The notes beneath the pieces were generated by a model. It worked only from the letters and a program-made list of their open reading frames with translations, made no database searches and was not told where the DNA came from. DNA of 55,032 nt, from NCBI RefSeq assembly GCF_030065885.1, contig NZ_JASJCS010000014.1, positions 1-55,032 on the forward strand. Direction: 5' to 3'. This stretch comes from Ilumatobacter sp. (GTDB taxonomy: Bacteria; Actinomycetota; Acidimicrobiia; Acidimicrobiales; Ilumatobacteraceae). Position numbers and translations under genes: made by a program. Below are positions 43,396 to 51,658 of the stretch, in pieces; position 1 is the stretch's first letter, and each line of letters begins with the position of its first letter.

Positions 43396-45138
43396 GTGGA
43401 GGAAGGGACCCGCCGGCGCGCCCAGCAGTACGCGCGATTCGTGCGCGCCATCGTCCGCATGCACCCGCGACTGTTCGTGACCGCCGTGCTCGGTGCGTTC
43501 GTGTTCGCGCTGTGCACGGTGGCCTCGAGCGTCGTGATCCGCTGGGTGATCGACAACGTCGTCGTCCCGCGTTTCGAGGAGGGCGACGTCGCCACCTCGA
43601 CAGTCGTCACGGGGTGCATGCTCATCATCGGGATCGGCTTGTTGCGGGCGGTCGGCGTCGTAGTCCGGCGGTCGTTCGCCCACATGACGCAGTGGCGCAT
43701 CGCCGAGACGCTCACCAACGACGTCACCGACCGGTACGTCCGGCAACCGGCGAGCTGGCACCAGCGCCAGTCCGACGGACAACTCCTCGCCCGGGCGGGC
43801 GTCGACGTCGACACGACGATCAGCGTGATGGCGCCGATCCCGTTCGCCACCAGCACGATCCTGCTCCTCGCCGTTGCCGCCGTCTGGCTGCTGTCGGTCG
43901 ACCTGGTGATGGGATTGGTCGCGATTGCGGTCTTCCCGCTGCTGATGGTCGTCAACGTCGCCTACGAGCGGCGCGTCAACCGGCACTTCGACGATGCCCA
44001 GGCCGCGCTCGGCGAGTTCTCGGGTGCCGTGCACGAGAGCTTCGAGGCGGTGCAACTCGTCAAGGCGTACGGCGCCGAGCGGCGCGAGACCGAGCGGCTG
44101 ACCGAGATGGCGGTGCGGATCCGCGATCCGCGGGTCAAGGCCGTCGAGCTGCGCGGCACGTTCGAGGCGCTGCTCGAGACCGTCCCGTCGATCACCAACA
44201 TCGGCCTCGTCGTGCTCGGCGCGACCCGCGTCGACTCGGGTGCGATCACGATCGGTGACCTGTCGGGCTTCATCTACATGTTCACGCTGCTCGTGTTCCC
44301 GCTGCGGCTGATCGGGTACGCGCTCTCCGAGCTGCCGCCGTCGTACGCGGGGTACCACCGGATCATGGGGGTGATCGACGATCCGGTCGAGCCCGATCCC
44401 GAGTCGTCGCTGGGCGTGGCCGAGGCGCCCTTCGGCGTCGTGCTCGACCACGTGCGATACGTGTACGCCGGCGAATCCCAACCGGCGGTCGCCGACGCGA
44501 CGGCGCACATCGCCGCGGGGTCGGTGACGGCCTTCGTCGGGGCGACGGGAGCGGGGAAGTCGACGCTCGTCGAGCTGATCGCCGGGCTGCTCGAACCGAC
44601 CGGTGGCACGGTCGCCGTGCCCGACGGCCCCCGGGCGCTCGTCTTCCAGGAGGCGTTCCTGTTCAGCGGGTCGGTCCGCGACAACGTCGTGGTCGGGGAC
44701 GCGTTCGACGACGGCGAGGTCTGGGAGGCGCTCCGGCTGGCGCGCGCCGAGGGCTTCGTCCGCGAGCTCCCCGACGGCCTCGACACCGTCGTCGGCGAGC
44801 GCGGTGTCACGTTGAGCGGCGGCCAGCGGCAACGGGTGGCCCTCGCCCGTGCGCTGGTGCGTCGTCCCGCGCTCCTCATCCTCGACGACACGACGTCTGC
44901 GCTCGACCCGGCGACCGAGCTGGCTGTGCTCGACAACCTGCGCACGGCGCTCGCCGGGACCACGGTCGTGATGGTGGCGTTGCGGCCGTCGACGATTGCG
45001 CTCGCCGACGACGTGCTGTTCGTCGAGGGTGGGCGGGTCGTCGCGCACGGCCGCCACGCCGAGCTCATGGCGCGGGTGGACGGCTACCGGGCGCTGGTCG
45101 AGGCGTTCGAGTCCGATCGGACCGGAGTCCGGCTGTGA
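43396..45138 (+). CDS. Heterodimeric ABC exporter, subunit with degenerate ATP site
   Basis: This 580-residue half-transporter has six membrane spans (to about residue 310) and a nucleotide-binding domain with Walker A GATGAGKST at 382-390, intact signature LSGGQ at 473-477, but Walker B LILDDT with Asp498 in place of the catalytic Glu, and Leu529 in place of the H-loop His. It would form the non-hydrolytic site of a heterodimer with the next gene product. The GTG at 43396 gives the usual exporter length; an upstream ATG at 43246 adds 50 unconserved residues. Its stop overlaps the next start (GTGA). Confidence 0.88.
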   Translation: MEEGTRRRAQQYARFVRAIVRMHPRLFVTAVLGAFVFALCTVASSVVIRWVIDNVVVPRFEEGDVATSTVVTGCMLIIGIGLLRAVGVVVRRSFAHMTQWRIAETLTNDVTDRYVRQPASWHQRQSDGQLLARAGVDVDTTISVMAPIPFATSTILLLAVAAVWLLSVDLVMGLVAIAVFPLLMVVNVAYERRVNRHFDDAQAALGEFSGAVHESFEAVQLVKAYGAERRETERLTEMAVRIRDPRVKAVELRGTFEALLETVPSITNIGLVVLGATRVDSGAITIGDLSGFIYMFTLLVFPLRLIGYALSELPPSYAGYHRIMGVIDDPVEPDPESSLGVAEAPFGVVLDHVRYVYAGESQPAVADATAHIAAGSVTAFVGATGAGKSTLVELIAGLLEPTGGTVAVPDGPRALVFQEAFLFSGSVRDNVVVGDAFDDGEVWEALRLARAEGFVRELPDGLDTVVGERGVTLSGGQRQRVALARALVRRPALLILDDTTSALDPATELAVLDNLRTALAGTTVVMVALRPSTIALADDVLFVEGGRVVAHGRHAELMARVDGYRALVEAFESDRTGVRL

Positions 45139-46943
45139 CCGAACCTTTGGGACGCTTCTCGGCGACCGACACGATCGGTCGCGGCCTCGCCGAGGCGCCG
45201 GTGCTCCGGCAGGGTCTCGGCGTCACCTGGCTCTTCGCCGCCTTCGGGGCCGGCGGGCGCGTGGTCGTGCCGATCGTCATCCAGCAGGCGATCGACCGTG
45301 GCATCCTCGGGCGCGCCGACGTCCGGTTGCGATTCGTGGTCGGCTGCGCCGTGATCGGGGTCGTCGCCCAACTGCTCGCCGCGATCTGCCAACGCACCGC
45401 GATCTACCGGCTCGGCAGCCGGGCCGAGCGTGCGCTCGCCGATCTGCGGGCGCGGTTGGTCGAGCACATCCACGGCATCAGCCTGGCCGATCACAACGAC
45501 GAGCAGCGTGGAGCGCTCGTGGCGCGCGCCACGAGCGACATCGAGACACTCACTCGGTTCTTCCAGTGGGGCGGGCTGGCGTGGCTGATCGACGGGACGC
45601 TGATGGTGATCGTCGCCGCCGTGATGCTGGCCTACAACTGGCTGCTCGCCCTGATCGCGATCGGGATCGCCGTGCCGCTGTTCTTCGTGCTGCGGACCGT
45701 GCAACGGCATCTCGGCGCAGCGTACGGCGCGGCACGGGAACGCAACGGCGAGATGCTCGCCAACGTCAGCGAGCTCGTCACCGGTGCCGAGACGATCCGC
45801 GTGTACCGGGCCGGCGGTCTGTTCGGGAGCCGCGCACACACAGCGGTCAAGCGGCGTGCGGACGCGCAGATCAAGGCCGGCATCATCGGGGCGTTCCTGT
45901 TCCCGCTCGGCGAGGTGTTCTCGGTGGTCACGATCGCCACGATCGTCGCGGTGGGCGTGGCGATCGGGCCGGGCGGTGGGTTGACGGCGGGGTCGCTGAT
46001 CGGGTTCATCTTCCTCACGTACCGGTTCCTCGAACCGATCGCCGAGTTCACCGAGGTGCTCGACCAGACCCAGACCGCCGTCGCCGGGTTGCGGCGGGTG
46101 ATCGGCGTGCTCGACATGCCCGTCGGGCCGCCGCGACCCGAGCACCCGATGGCGCTGCCGCCGGGCCGGTTCGACATCGACATCGACGACGTCACGTTCG
46201 CCTACCGGAGTCGTGCCGACGCCGGGTTCGACCCGTCGACCGGCCTCGACCAGGTGGTCCTCGACCACGTGTCCGCGCACATCGAGGCGGGGCAGCAGGT
46301 CGCGATGGTCGGCGAGACCGGCTCCGGCAAGACGACGCTGGGCCGGCTGATCGCCCGGCTCGCGGACCCGATCGCCGGGACGATCCGGCTCGGGGGCGTG
46401 CCGCTGCCGCTGGTCGACAACGCCGAGCTACGGCACCGACTCGTCGTCGTGGCGCAGGAGCCGTTCCTGTTCGACCGGTCGATCGCCGACAACGTCCGCT
46501 TCGCCCGGCCGGACGCCACCCGCGGCGACGTCGACGAGATCGTCGCCCGGCTCGGCGTGTCCGACTGGGTCCAGGCGTTGCCCGACGGGCTCGACACGCG
46601 CGTCGGCGAGCGGGGCGAGTCGCTGTCGGCGGGCGAGCGGCAGCTGGTTGCGTTGCTCCGCGCCGGCGTCGCCGACCCCGACGTGCTGGTGCTCGACGAG
46701 GCGACGTCGTCGGTCGACGCGCTGACCGAGGTGCGGATCTCGAGGGCACTGGAGCGGCTCGCGGCCGGCCGCACGACGATCGCGATCGCCCACCGTCTGT
46801 CGACCGCGGCCAGGGCTGACCGGGTGCTGGTGCTCGAGGCGGGCCGGTTGGTCGAGGACGGGCCACACGCCGAGTTGGTGCGCGCCGGTGGGACGTACCA
46901 GCGGTTGTACGAGGCGTGGTTGTCGGCGACAACCACCGCGTGA
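45135..46943 (+). CDS. Heterodimeric ABC exporter, subunit with canonical ATP site
   Basis: This 602-residue half-transporter has six membrane spans, Walker A GETGSGKTT at 393-401, Walker B VLDEATSS with Glu522, H-loop His553 in AIAHRLST, but a weakened signature LSAGE at 497-501. Paired with the preceding subunit, its hydrolytic residues meet that subunit's intact LSGGQ, giving one active and one degenerate site, as in LmrCD and TM287/288. Substrates of this class are lipids, peptides or drugs; none can be assigned. Confidence 0.9.
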   Translation: MTEPLGRFSATDTIGRGLAEAPVLRQGLGVTWLFAAFGAGGRVVVPIVIQQAIDRGILGRADVRLRFVVGCAVIGVVAQLLAAICQRTAIYRLGSRAERALADLRARLVEHIHGISLADHNDEQRGALVARATSDIETLTRFFQWGGLAWLIDGTLMVIVAAVMLAYNWLLALIAIGIAVPLFFVLRTVQRHLGAAYGAARERNGEMLANVSELVTGAETIRVYRAGGLFGSRAHTAVKRRADAQIKAGIIGAFLFPLGEVFSVVTIATIVAVGVAIGPGGGLTAGSLIGFIFLTYRFLEPIAEFTEVLDQTQTAVAGLRRVIGVLDMPVGPPRPEHPMALPPGRFDIDIDDVTFAYRSRADAGFDPSTGLDQVVLDHVSAHIEAGQQVAMVGETGSGKTTLGRLIARLADPIAGTIRLGGVPLPLVDNAELRHRLVVVAQEPFLFDRSIADNVRFARPDATRGDVDEIVARLGVSDWVQALPDGLDTRVGERGESLSAGERQLVALLRAGVADPDVLVLDEATSSVDALTEVRISRALERLAAGRTTIAIAHRLSTAARADRVLVLEAGRLVEDGPHAELVRAGGTYQRLYEAWLSATTTA

Positions 46944-46970
46944 GAGCGCCTTGGTGCACCGCTCGCGATC

Positions 46971-47027
46971 TCGACCGGTGCCCGCCGTCTCGATCGGTGC
47001 TCGCCGTCTCGACCGGTGCTCGCCGGT
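46971..47027. repeat. 19-bp tandem repeat, three copies, at the 3' end of the DUF192 gene
   Basis: Units CTCGACCGGTGCCCGCCGT, then two variants, at 46971, 46990 and 47009, in the 83-bp convergent gap and touching the DUF192 stop codon. Confidence 0.75.
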
Positions 47028-47746
47028 CAGGCGGCGCAGGGGAGATCGAGGAGCGCGAGCGAGCTGCCCGCGACGAGGCCGATCGCAGCGAGGTCGCCCT
47101 GCGCGGTCTCGACGGCCACGGAGAACCCGCTCGGCGTGGCGTAGCGGAAGCACGGGTCGCGCTCGCACGGCTCCATGTCGAACGCCTCCATGAAGGACCC
47201 GGCGGGATCGAAGAACGCGATCGACAGCGGCAGCACGGTGTTCTTCATCCAGAACGTGCCCGTGTGCGGGTCGGGATAGCGGAACGCCATGCCGTCGGCG
47301 GAGCCGAGGTCGGTCACGAACATCAGACCGCGGCTGCGTTGCTCGCCGTCGTCGGCGAGCCAGAGGCACAGATCACAGGTCTCACCGTCGGGCTTCGTGA
47401 CCCGTGCGGTCACCCGCTCGAACCCCTCCGGCGTGATGGCGTTCGGGTCCGGCGCGGTGGTCGATCCCGGGGCCGTTCCGGCTGCGGTGGTCACGACGGA
47501 CGGGTCGGTGCGGTTCCCATCGCGGCCGGCATCGCGGTCGCCATCGCCGGTCGCTGCCGACCTCGTCGGTGGAGCTGTCACCGGCGTCGGTGTCGACGTC
47601 GACGTCACTGCCGACGCCGGTCGTTCGACCGACGGATCATCGGGTGCCGATTCGACGATCGACAGTGGTGGCGCAGCTGGCTGGGCGGCGGGCGAGCCGG
47701 CGCACGCCGCGGCGACGAACACCAGGCAGACGAACCGTCGCAGCAT
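47027..47746 (-). CDS. DUF192-family lipoprotein
   Basis: This 239-residue protein has a signal peptide with lipobox VAAAC (Cys15), a Thr/Pro/Ala linker of about 80 residues, and a C-terminal DUF192 domain with the usual segments RSRGLMFVTDL, FRYPDPHTGTFWMKNTVLPLSIAFFDP and PCERDPCFRYATPSGFSVAVE. Three to four cysteines in the domain may form disulfides. The function of DUF192 is unknown. The ATG at 47746 is chosen because a signal peptide follows and TAGCCT lies 7 nt upstream. Confidence 0.82.
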   Translation of the reverse strand: MLRRFVCLVFVAAACAGSPAAQPAAPPLSIVESAPDDPSVERPASAVTSTSTPTPVTAPPTRSAATGDGDRDAGRDGNRTDPSVVTTAAGTAPGSTTAPDPNAITPEGFERVTARVTKPDGETCDLCLWLADDGEQRSRGLMFVTDLGSADGMAFRYPDPHTGTFWMKNTVLPLSIAFFDPAGSFMEAFDMEPCERDPCFRYATPSGFSVAVETAQGDLAAIGLVAGSSLALLDLPCAA

Positions 47747-47753
47747 CGTCCGA

Positions 47754-47759
47754 AGGCTA
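47754..47759 (-). promoter_or_regulatory. -10 hexamer TAGCCT, leaderless start of the DUF192 gene
   Basis: TAGCCT lies 7 nt before the ATG at 47746. It faces the opposing TAACGT at 47779, so two leaderless promoters share a 45-bp space. Confidence 0.45.
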
Positions 47760-47778
47760 CGGGTCACGATCGACGCCC

Positions 47779-47784
47779 TAACGT
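47779..47784 (+). promoter_or_regulatory. -10 hexamer TAACGT, leaderless start of the zinc-ribbon gene
   Basis: TAACGT lies 7 nt before the ATG at 47792. Confidence 0.45.
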
Positions 47785-47791
47785 CGCGGCC

Positions 47792-47986
47792 ATGACGGGC
47801 GACGCGGTCATCATGTGCGATTCGTGCGGCGCAGAGGAGCGCAGCCTGCAGGCGGTGCACCGCAAGTACGTCACGGCCGGATCGTGGGAGCAGGAGGCGT
47901 CGGAGCGCGTCGTCGACGACGTCGAGCGATGGTGCTTCGCCTGCCTGACGCAGTACCCGCACGAGCCCGCAGGCAACCTGAGCTGA
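47792..47986 (+). CDS. Small two-CxxC zinc-ribbon-like protein
   Basis: A 64-residue protein has CDSC at residues 9-12 and CFAC at 48-51, enough for one structural zinc site, with a charged helix between (EERSLQAVHRKYV, EQEASERVVDDVERW). Function is unknown; a role in nucleic acid binding or as an assembly factor is possible. It precedes the DUF6687-like gene by 47 bp on the same strand, but that gene has its own promoter. Confidence 0.6.
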   Translation: MTGDAVIMCDSCGAEERSLQAVHRKYVTAGSWEQEASERVVDDVERWCFACLTQYPHEPAGNLS

Positions 47987-47995
47987 TGCGGGGAC

Positions 47996-48026
47996 TTGAC
48001 TTCAACCTCGGTTGAAGTCGTACCGT
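47996..48026 (+). promoter_or_regulatory. MerR-type promoter with 22-bp dyad in a 19-bp spacer
   Basis: -35 TTGACT (47996-48001) and -10 TACCGT (48021-48026) are 19 bp apart, longer than normal. A perfect dyad GACTTCAACC / GGTTGAAGTC (47998-48019) starts inside the -35 element, as in promoters of MerR/SoxR-family activators. The GTG lies 7 nt after the -10. Confidence 0.7.
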
Positions 48027-48033
48027 CGCCGTC

Positions 48034-49002
48034 GTGGCGTTCCGTTACGAGGGATACGAGACGAGTCGGGCGATCCCCAACGTGGTGGTCGACGGTTCGC
48101 CGAACGAGAGCACGGTACTGGCGCTGACCCATTGGCCCGGGATCGCCCAGCCCCCGGGCATGGCGCGCGACCTCTCGGCCCAGATGGCGTTCGCCTACCT
48201 CGACGAGCCGGTCCCCCACCCTTCCGCCGAGGTCGTGACCAACAACCACTTCGACCAGGACGGTCTGGTGTCGATCTTCGCGCTCGTCGAGCCGGAGGCG
48301 GCGCTCCACCATCGGGCGTTGCTGATCGACGTCGCCGCCGCCGGCGACTTCGCCACGTACCGCGACCGCCGGGCCGCGCGGACCTCGATGGCGCTGTCGC
48401 AGTTGGCGTCGGCCGAGACGTCGCTGAGCTACAGCGACTTCTCCGATCAGCTCTACCGCGAGCTGCTGCCCGAGCTGCTCCCGATGGTGCTCCACAACGA
48501 CCGGTGCCAGGAGTTGTGGCGCGACGAGGACGAGGCGTTGACCGAGAGCGAGGCCGCGATCGCCACCGGCCGGGTCACCATCGACGAGCGGCCCGACCTC
48601 GATCTGGCGGTCGTGACGATTCCGGCCGCAGAGCCGTCGCGCTCCGGTCATCGCTTCGGCGGCGACGGTTTCGAGGGGATCCATCCGATGGCTCTGCACA
48701 ACGCAACCGAGCGGTTCCGTGTGATCACCGTGCACGGTCGGCGGTATCGCTACGTCGATCGCTACGAGACCTGGGTGCAGTTCCGGTCCCGGCGCGTCCT
48801 GCCGCGCATCGATTTGCGGCCGCTCGCGGACGAGTTGACGGCGATGGAGCGCAGCTCGGTCACGTGGCGGGCGGGTGCACCGCAGGCGTTGACGCCGGAG
48901 TTGGCACACGACGGCGAGTCGTCGCTCGAGCCCGAGACGTTCGTGGGTCTGGTCGTGAGTCGTCTCGCGGGCGGTGCTGCGGGCAGTTTGCGAACCGCGT
49001 GA
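48034..49002 (+). CDS. DUF6687-like conserved protein, unknown function
   Basis: This 322-residue protein has no signal peptide or membrane span. Notable segments are PNVVVDGSPNESTVLALTHW, VVTNNHFDQDGLVSIFALV and ALLIDVAAAGDFATYRDRRA near residues 93-113; the NNHFDQDG motif and surrounding Asp residues suggest a metal or phosphate site but that is an inference. I associate it with DUF6687, from memory only. Its expression appears to be set by a MerR-type regulator encoded elsewhere. Confidence 0.6.
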   Translation: MAFRYEGYETSRAIPNVVVDGSPNESTVLALTHWPGIAQPPGMARDLSAQMAFAYLDEPVPHPSAEVVTNNHFDQDGLVSIFALVEPEAALHHRALLIDVAAAGDFATYRDRRAARTSMALSQLASAETSLSYSDFSDQLYRELLPELLPMVLHNDRCQELWRDEDEALTESEAAIATGRVTIDERPDLDLAVVTIPAAEPSRSGHRFGGDGFEGIHPMALHNATERFRVITVHGRRYRYVDRYETWVQFRSRRVLPRIDLRPLADELTAMERSSVTWRAGAPQALTPELAHDGESSLEPETFVGLVVSRLAGGAAGSLRTA

Positions 49003-49025
49003 CCGGATGTGCACGCCGGGGTTGG

Positions 49026-49439
49026 TGGCGAATCGTCCAACCGTTGATCCCCGCTGACAGGTCCCGCCGCGAATCGTCTCCGTGCCGGCGCTGACGCGGA
49101 CCGTCGCGAATCGCCTCACCGCTCGCCGGCCCGGTCGCGAATCGTCTCACCGCCGGCGCCGACAGGTCCCGTTGCGAATCGTCTCACCGCCGGCGCTGAC
49201 AGCTCACGTCGCGAATCGTCTCACCCCACGCCCGCCGGCCCGGTCGCGAATCGTCTCACCACCGGCGCCGCCAGGGACGGTCGCGAATCGTCTCACCCCG
49301 CGCTCGCCGGCCTGGTCGCGAATCGTCTCACCCCACGCCCGCCCGACCGGTCGCGAATCGTCTCACCACCGGCGCCGACAGGTCCCGTCGCGAATCGTCT
49401 CACCCCACGCCCGCCCGACCGGTCGCGAATCGTCTCACC
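49026..49439. repeat. Repeat array 1: GTCGCGAATCGTCTCACC, about 12 copies
   Basis: Ten near-perfect 18-bp copies start at 49103, 49134, 49171, 49208, 49243, 49280, 49315, 49350, 49387 and 49422, with two degenerate ones at about 49026 and 49066. From 49134 on the period is 37 or 35 bp, set by two spacer types of 19 and 17 bp. The array fills the 454-bp convergent gap between the DUF6687-like gene and the acrylyl-CoA reductase-like gene. No protein is supported here. Confidence 0.85.
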
Positions 49440-49456
49440 GCCGGGCGTCGGCTGCG

Positions 49457-50452
49457 TCAGGCGCGGAGATCCACCACGCTCCGGCCCTTCGCCTCGCCGC
49501 GGAGGATCGCAGCGAGCACGTCGTCGAGCTCGTCGAGTGTGATGTCGTGGCCGATGTCGTCGAGGTTGCTCGGCTTGAGGTCGGCGGCGAGCCGCTCCCA
49601 GGTCGCGCGCCGCCGATCCATCGGGAGCTCGACCGAATCGATGCCGAGCAGGTTGACGCCGCGCAGGATGAAGGGCATGACGGTCGCGGGCAGTCCGGGC
49701 CCGCCGGTCAGTCCACTGGCAGCCACCGACCCGCCGTAGTCGATCCGCTTCAGCACGTTCGCCAGCGTGACGCCGCCGACGCAGTCGACGGCACCAGCCC
49801 AGACCGTCGATTCGAGCGGCCGCCGGCTCTCCTCCGACAGCTCGCTCCGATCGACGATCGAGCTCGCACCGAGGTCCGTGAGGAACTGCGCTGCCTCGGG
49901 CTTGCCGGTACTCGCGACGACCTCGTAGCCGAGGTTCGACAGCATGTCGACCGCGGTCGAGCCGACCCCGCCGGTTGCGCCCGTGACGAGCACGGGTCCG
50001 GATTCCGGTATCACGCCGTGCTCCTGCAGTGCCATGACGGACCGTGCGGCGGTGAAGCCGCCGGTACCGAGGACCATCGCCTCGCGGGTCGTCAGGCCCT
50101 CGGGCAACGCGACGAGCCAGTCCGACGGGACCCGCGCGTACTCGGCGTAGCCCCCATGCCGCCCGACCCCGATCGAGTACCCGTGCGCGATCACCTCGGT
50201 GCCGGCCGGGATGCCGGGTGCATCCTCGACGAGCACGCCCGACAGGTCGACGCCGGGCACGAGCGGCGAGATCCGTGCCACCCGCCCGGTCGGCGTCGAC
50301 GCGAGGCCGTCCTTGTAGTTGACGCTCGACCAGTGGACCTCGACCAGCACACCGTCGTCGGGCAGACCGTCCGATGACATCGTCACGACGCCTCGGCTGA
50401 CCTCCTCGCCGTCGGTGACCGCCTGGAACGCTCGGAACGACTCGACGCTCAT
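49457..50452 (-). CDS. acuI: Acrylyl-CoA reductase-type zinc-free alcohol dehydrogenase (AcuI/YhdH family)
   Basis: This 331-residue MDR-superfamily oxidoreductase has VEVHWSSVNYKDGLA near residue 40, PGVDLSGVLVED and the NADPH-binding VTGATGGVGSTAVDML, matching the AcuI/YhdH group that reduces acrylyl-CoA to propionyl-CoA. No zinc ligands are seen. The ATG at 50452 is chosen because TAGGGT lies 7 nt upstream and homology begins there. A general quinone-oxidoreductase-like role cannot be excluded. Confidence 0.8.
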   Translation of the reverse strand: MSVESFRAFQAVTDGEEVSRGVVTMSSDGLPDDGVLVEVHWSSVNYKDGLASTPTGRVARISPLVPGVDLSGVLVEDAPGIPAGTEVIAHGYSIGVGRHGGYAEYARVPSDWLVALPEGLTTREAMVLGTGGFTAARSVMALQEHGVIPESGPVLVTGATGGVGSTAVDMLSNLGYEVVASTGKPEAAQFLTDLGASSIVDRSELSEESRRPLESTVWAGAVDCVGGVTLANVLKRIDYGGSVAASGLTGGPGLPATVMPFILRGVNLLGIDSVELPMDRRRATWERLAADLKPSNLDDIGHDITLDELDDVLAAILRGEAKGRSVVDLRA

Positions 50453-50459
50453 GCGGCCG

Positions 50460-50465
50460 ACCCTA
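50460..50465 (-). promoter_or_regulatory. -10 hexamer TAGGGT, leaderless start of acuI
   Basis: TAGGGT lies 7 nt before the ATG at 50452 on the minus strand. Confidence 0.45.
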
Positions 50466-50510
50466 CAAACCGACGCCGTCCGGCCCCGACTCCCGACCGG
50501 CGCGACTCGA

Positions 50511-51044
50511 TCACGCGCCGGTCGACGCTCCGTCGGTCCGCAGGCGCGACCAGACCTCGAGGTCGTGGTACTCGCCCCGGTGGAACCAACAGCCACGCAT
50601 GACGCCCTCCACCGTGAAGCCGCACTTCAGGGCGACCTGCTTCGACGCGACGTTGTCGGGATGGATGTTCAGCTGCATGCGATGCACGCGCTTGCGGCCG
50701 AACAGGTAGTCGACGATGAGCATCACCGACTCGGTGGTGTAGCCCTTGCCGTGGTGCTCCTCACCGAACAGCTGGTACGAGATCTCGTACCCCTGCAGGT
50801 AGTGCGTGATCGGGAAGAACTCGATCTCCCCGACGATCTCGCCGCCGTGGGTCGTGATGAGCAGCATGCCCTCGTCCTCGCCCCAGAAGCCGCTCTCCGC
50901 GAACCTCGCTCGGAGCCGGGGCTCACTCGTCACGCCGAGCGGGAAGTAGGCACCGCGGGCAGCGAGATTCGTGGTCAGCTCGTAGAACGTCCCCAGGTCG
51001 CCTTCCCGGACCAGCCGAAGCTCGATCAGATCACCTCGGAGCAC
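50511..51044 (-). CDS. GNAT-family N-acetyltransferase (RimJ/RimL type)
   Basis: This 177-residue protein has the RimJ-like pattern LIELRLVREGDLGTFYEL, EISYQLFGEEHHGKGYTTES (acetyl-CoA-binding loop) and MQLNIHPDNVASKQVALKCG. It likely acetylates the N-terminus of a protein or a small amine. The GTG at 51044 has a GGGAGG Shine-Dalgarno sequence. Confidence 0.85.
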   Translation of the reverse strand: MLRGDLIELRLVREGDLGTFYELTTNLAARGAYFPLGVTSEPRLRARFAESGFWGEDEGMLLITTHGGEIVGEIEFFPITHYLQGYEISYQLFGEEHHGKGYTTESVMLIVDYLFGRKRVHRMQLNIHPDNVASKQVALKCGFTVEGVMRGCWFHRGEYHDLEVWSRLRTDGASTGA

Positions 51045-51107
51045 CGTGCACCTCCCGACGTTCGCTGCGCGACCATACAGGTCGCGCAGCGAACTTGCCG
51101 GGGGTCC

Positions 51108-51425
51108 TCACTCCCAGGGCCAGGTGCAGATGCCGTGAGTGTGGCCGTGATCGCTGCTCTCCCAGTCGGTGTAGGTGCCGCCGGCCAACTCGCATGCACC
51201 CCCGAGGATCCCGCAGGAAACTGCTCCTTCGCAGGTCGTCGAGTGCTGACGCTGGTCGGGCACCGCCAGCTCGGCGACGGGCGGGGGCGGCGGTGGCGAG
51301 ACCGGCCGCATCGTGAACGACGCCTGCGCCCGCTCCACGGTGGAATCGGTGGCGTTCACGCCGGTGCCGATGCCGATGCCGGCGGCGGCGATCGTGAGCC
51401 CGACGATGATCTGGGACGTACGCAT
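51108..51425 (-). CDS. Small secreted cysteine-containing protein, unknown function
   Basis: A 105-residue protein with a signal peptide or anchor (residues 5-23), a Pro-rich stretch (about 42-50) and a C-terminal part with four cysteines (CEGAVSCGILGGAC...C) that may form two disulfides. AGGAG precedes the ATG at 51425. No family recognised. Confidence 0.6.
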   Translation of the reverse strand: MRTSQIIVGLTIAAAGIGIGTGVNATDSTVERAQASFTMRPVSPPPPPPVAELAVPDQRQHSTTCEGAVSCGILGGACELAGGTYTDWESSDHGHTHGICTWPWE

Positions 51426-51615
51426 GATGATGCTCCTGTGTTCGGCGAGCGGCCGTTCCGCCCGTCGCCCGTCCAGATCGACGACTGCCGTGGATCTCGC
51501 GCTTTCTCACCGACACACCGCCGTTCTGCGCGAGGCGACCCCGAAGCTCGACCCTGATCACCGTGGTGCTTCGTCGTCGTCCCGAGATTCCGGCGCGCCG
51601 GACCAGTGGCGCGAC

Positions 51616-51646
51616 GACGCCGGGCGCCGTGAACGCGCCCGGCGTC
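51616..51646 (-). terminator. Perfect 12-bp hairpin after the frameshifted gene
   Basis: GACGCCGGGCGC and GCGCCCGGCGTC enclose a 7-nt loop, 12 nt after the stop of the broken gene at 51659. There is no T-run. The rest of 51426-51658 shows nothing. Confidence 0.55.
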
Positions 51647-51658
51647 GGATTCCGTCGA

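Noticed and set aside
49026-49439. CRISPR array
   Set aside because: The spacers fall into two related families of 17 and 19 nt, repeats are short (18 bp) and no cas genes are present.
49082-50377. 431-codon plus-strand frame through array 1
   Set aside because: It translates the repeats and then runs antisense to acuI; repetitive R/S/H-rich sequence without a domain.
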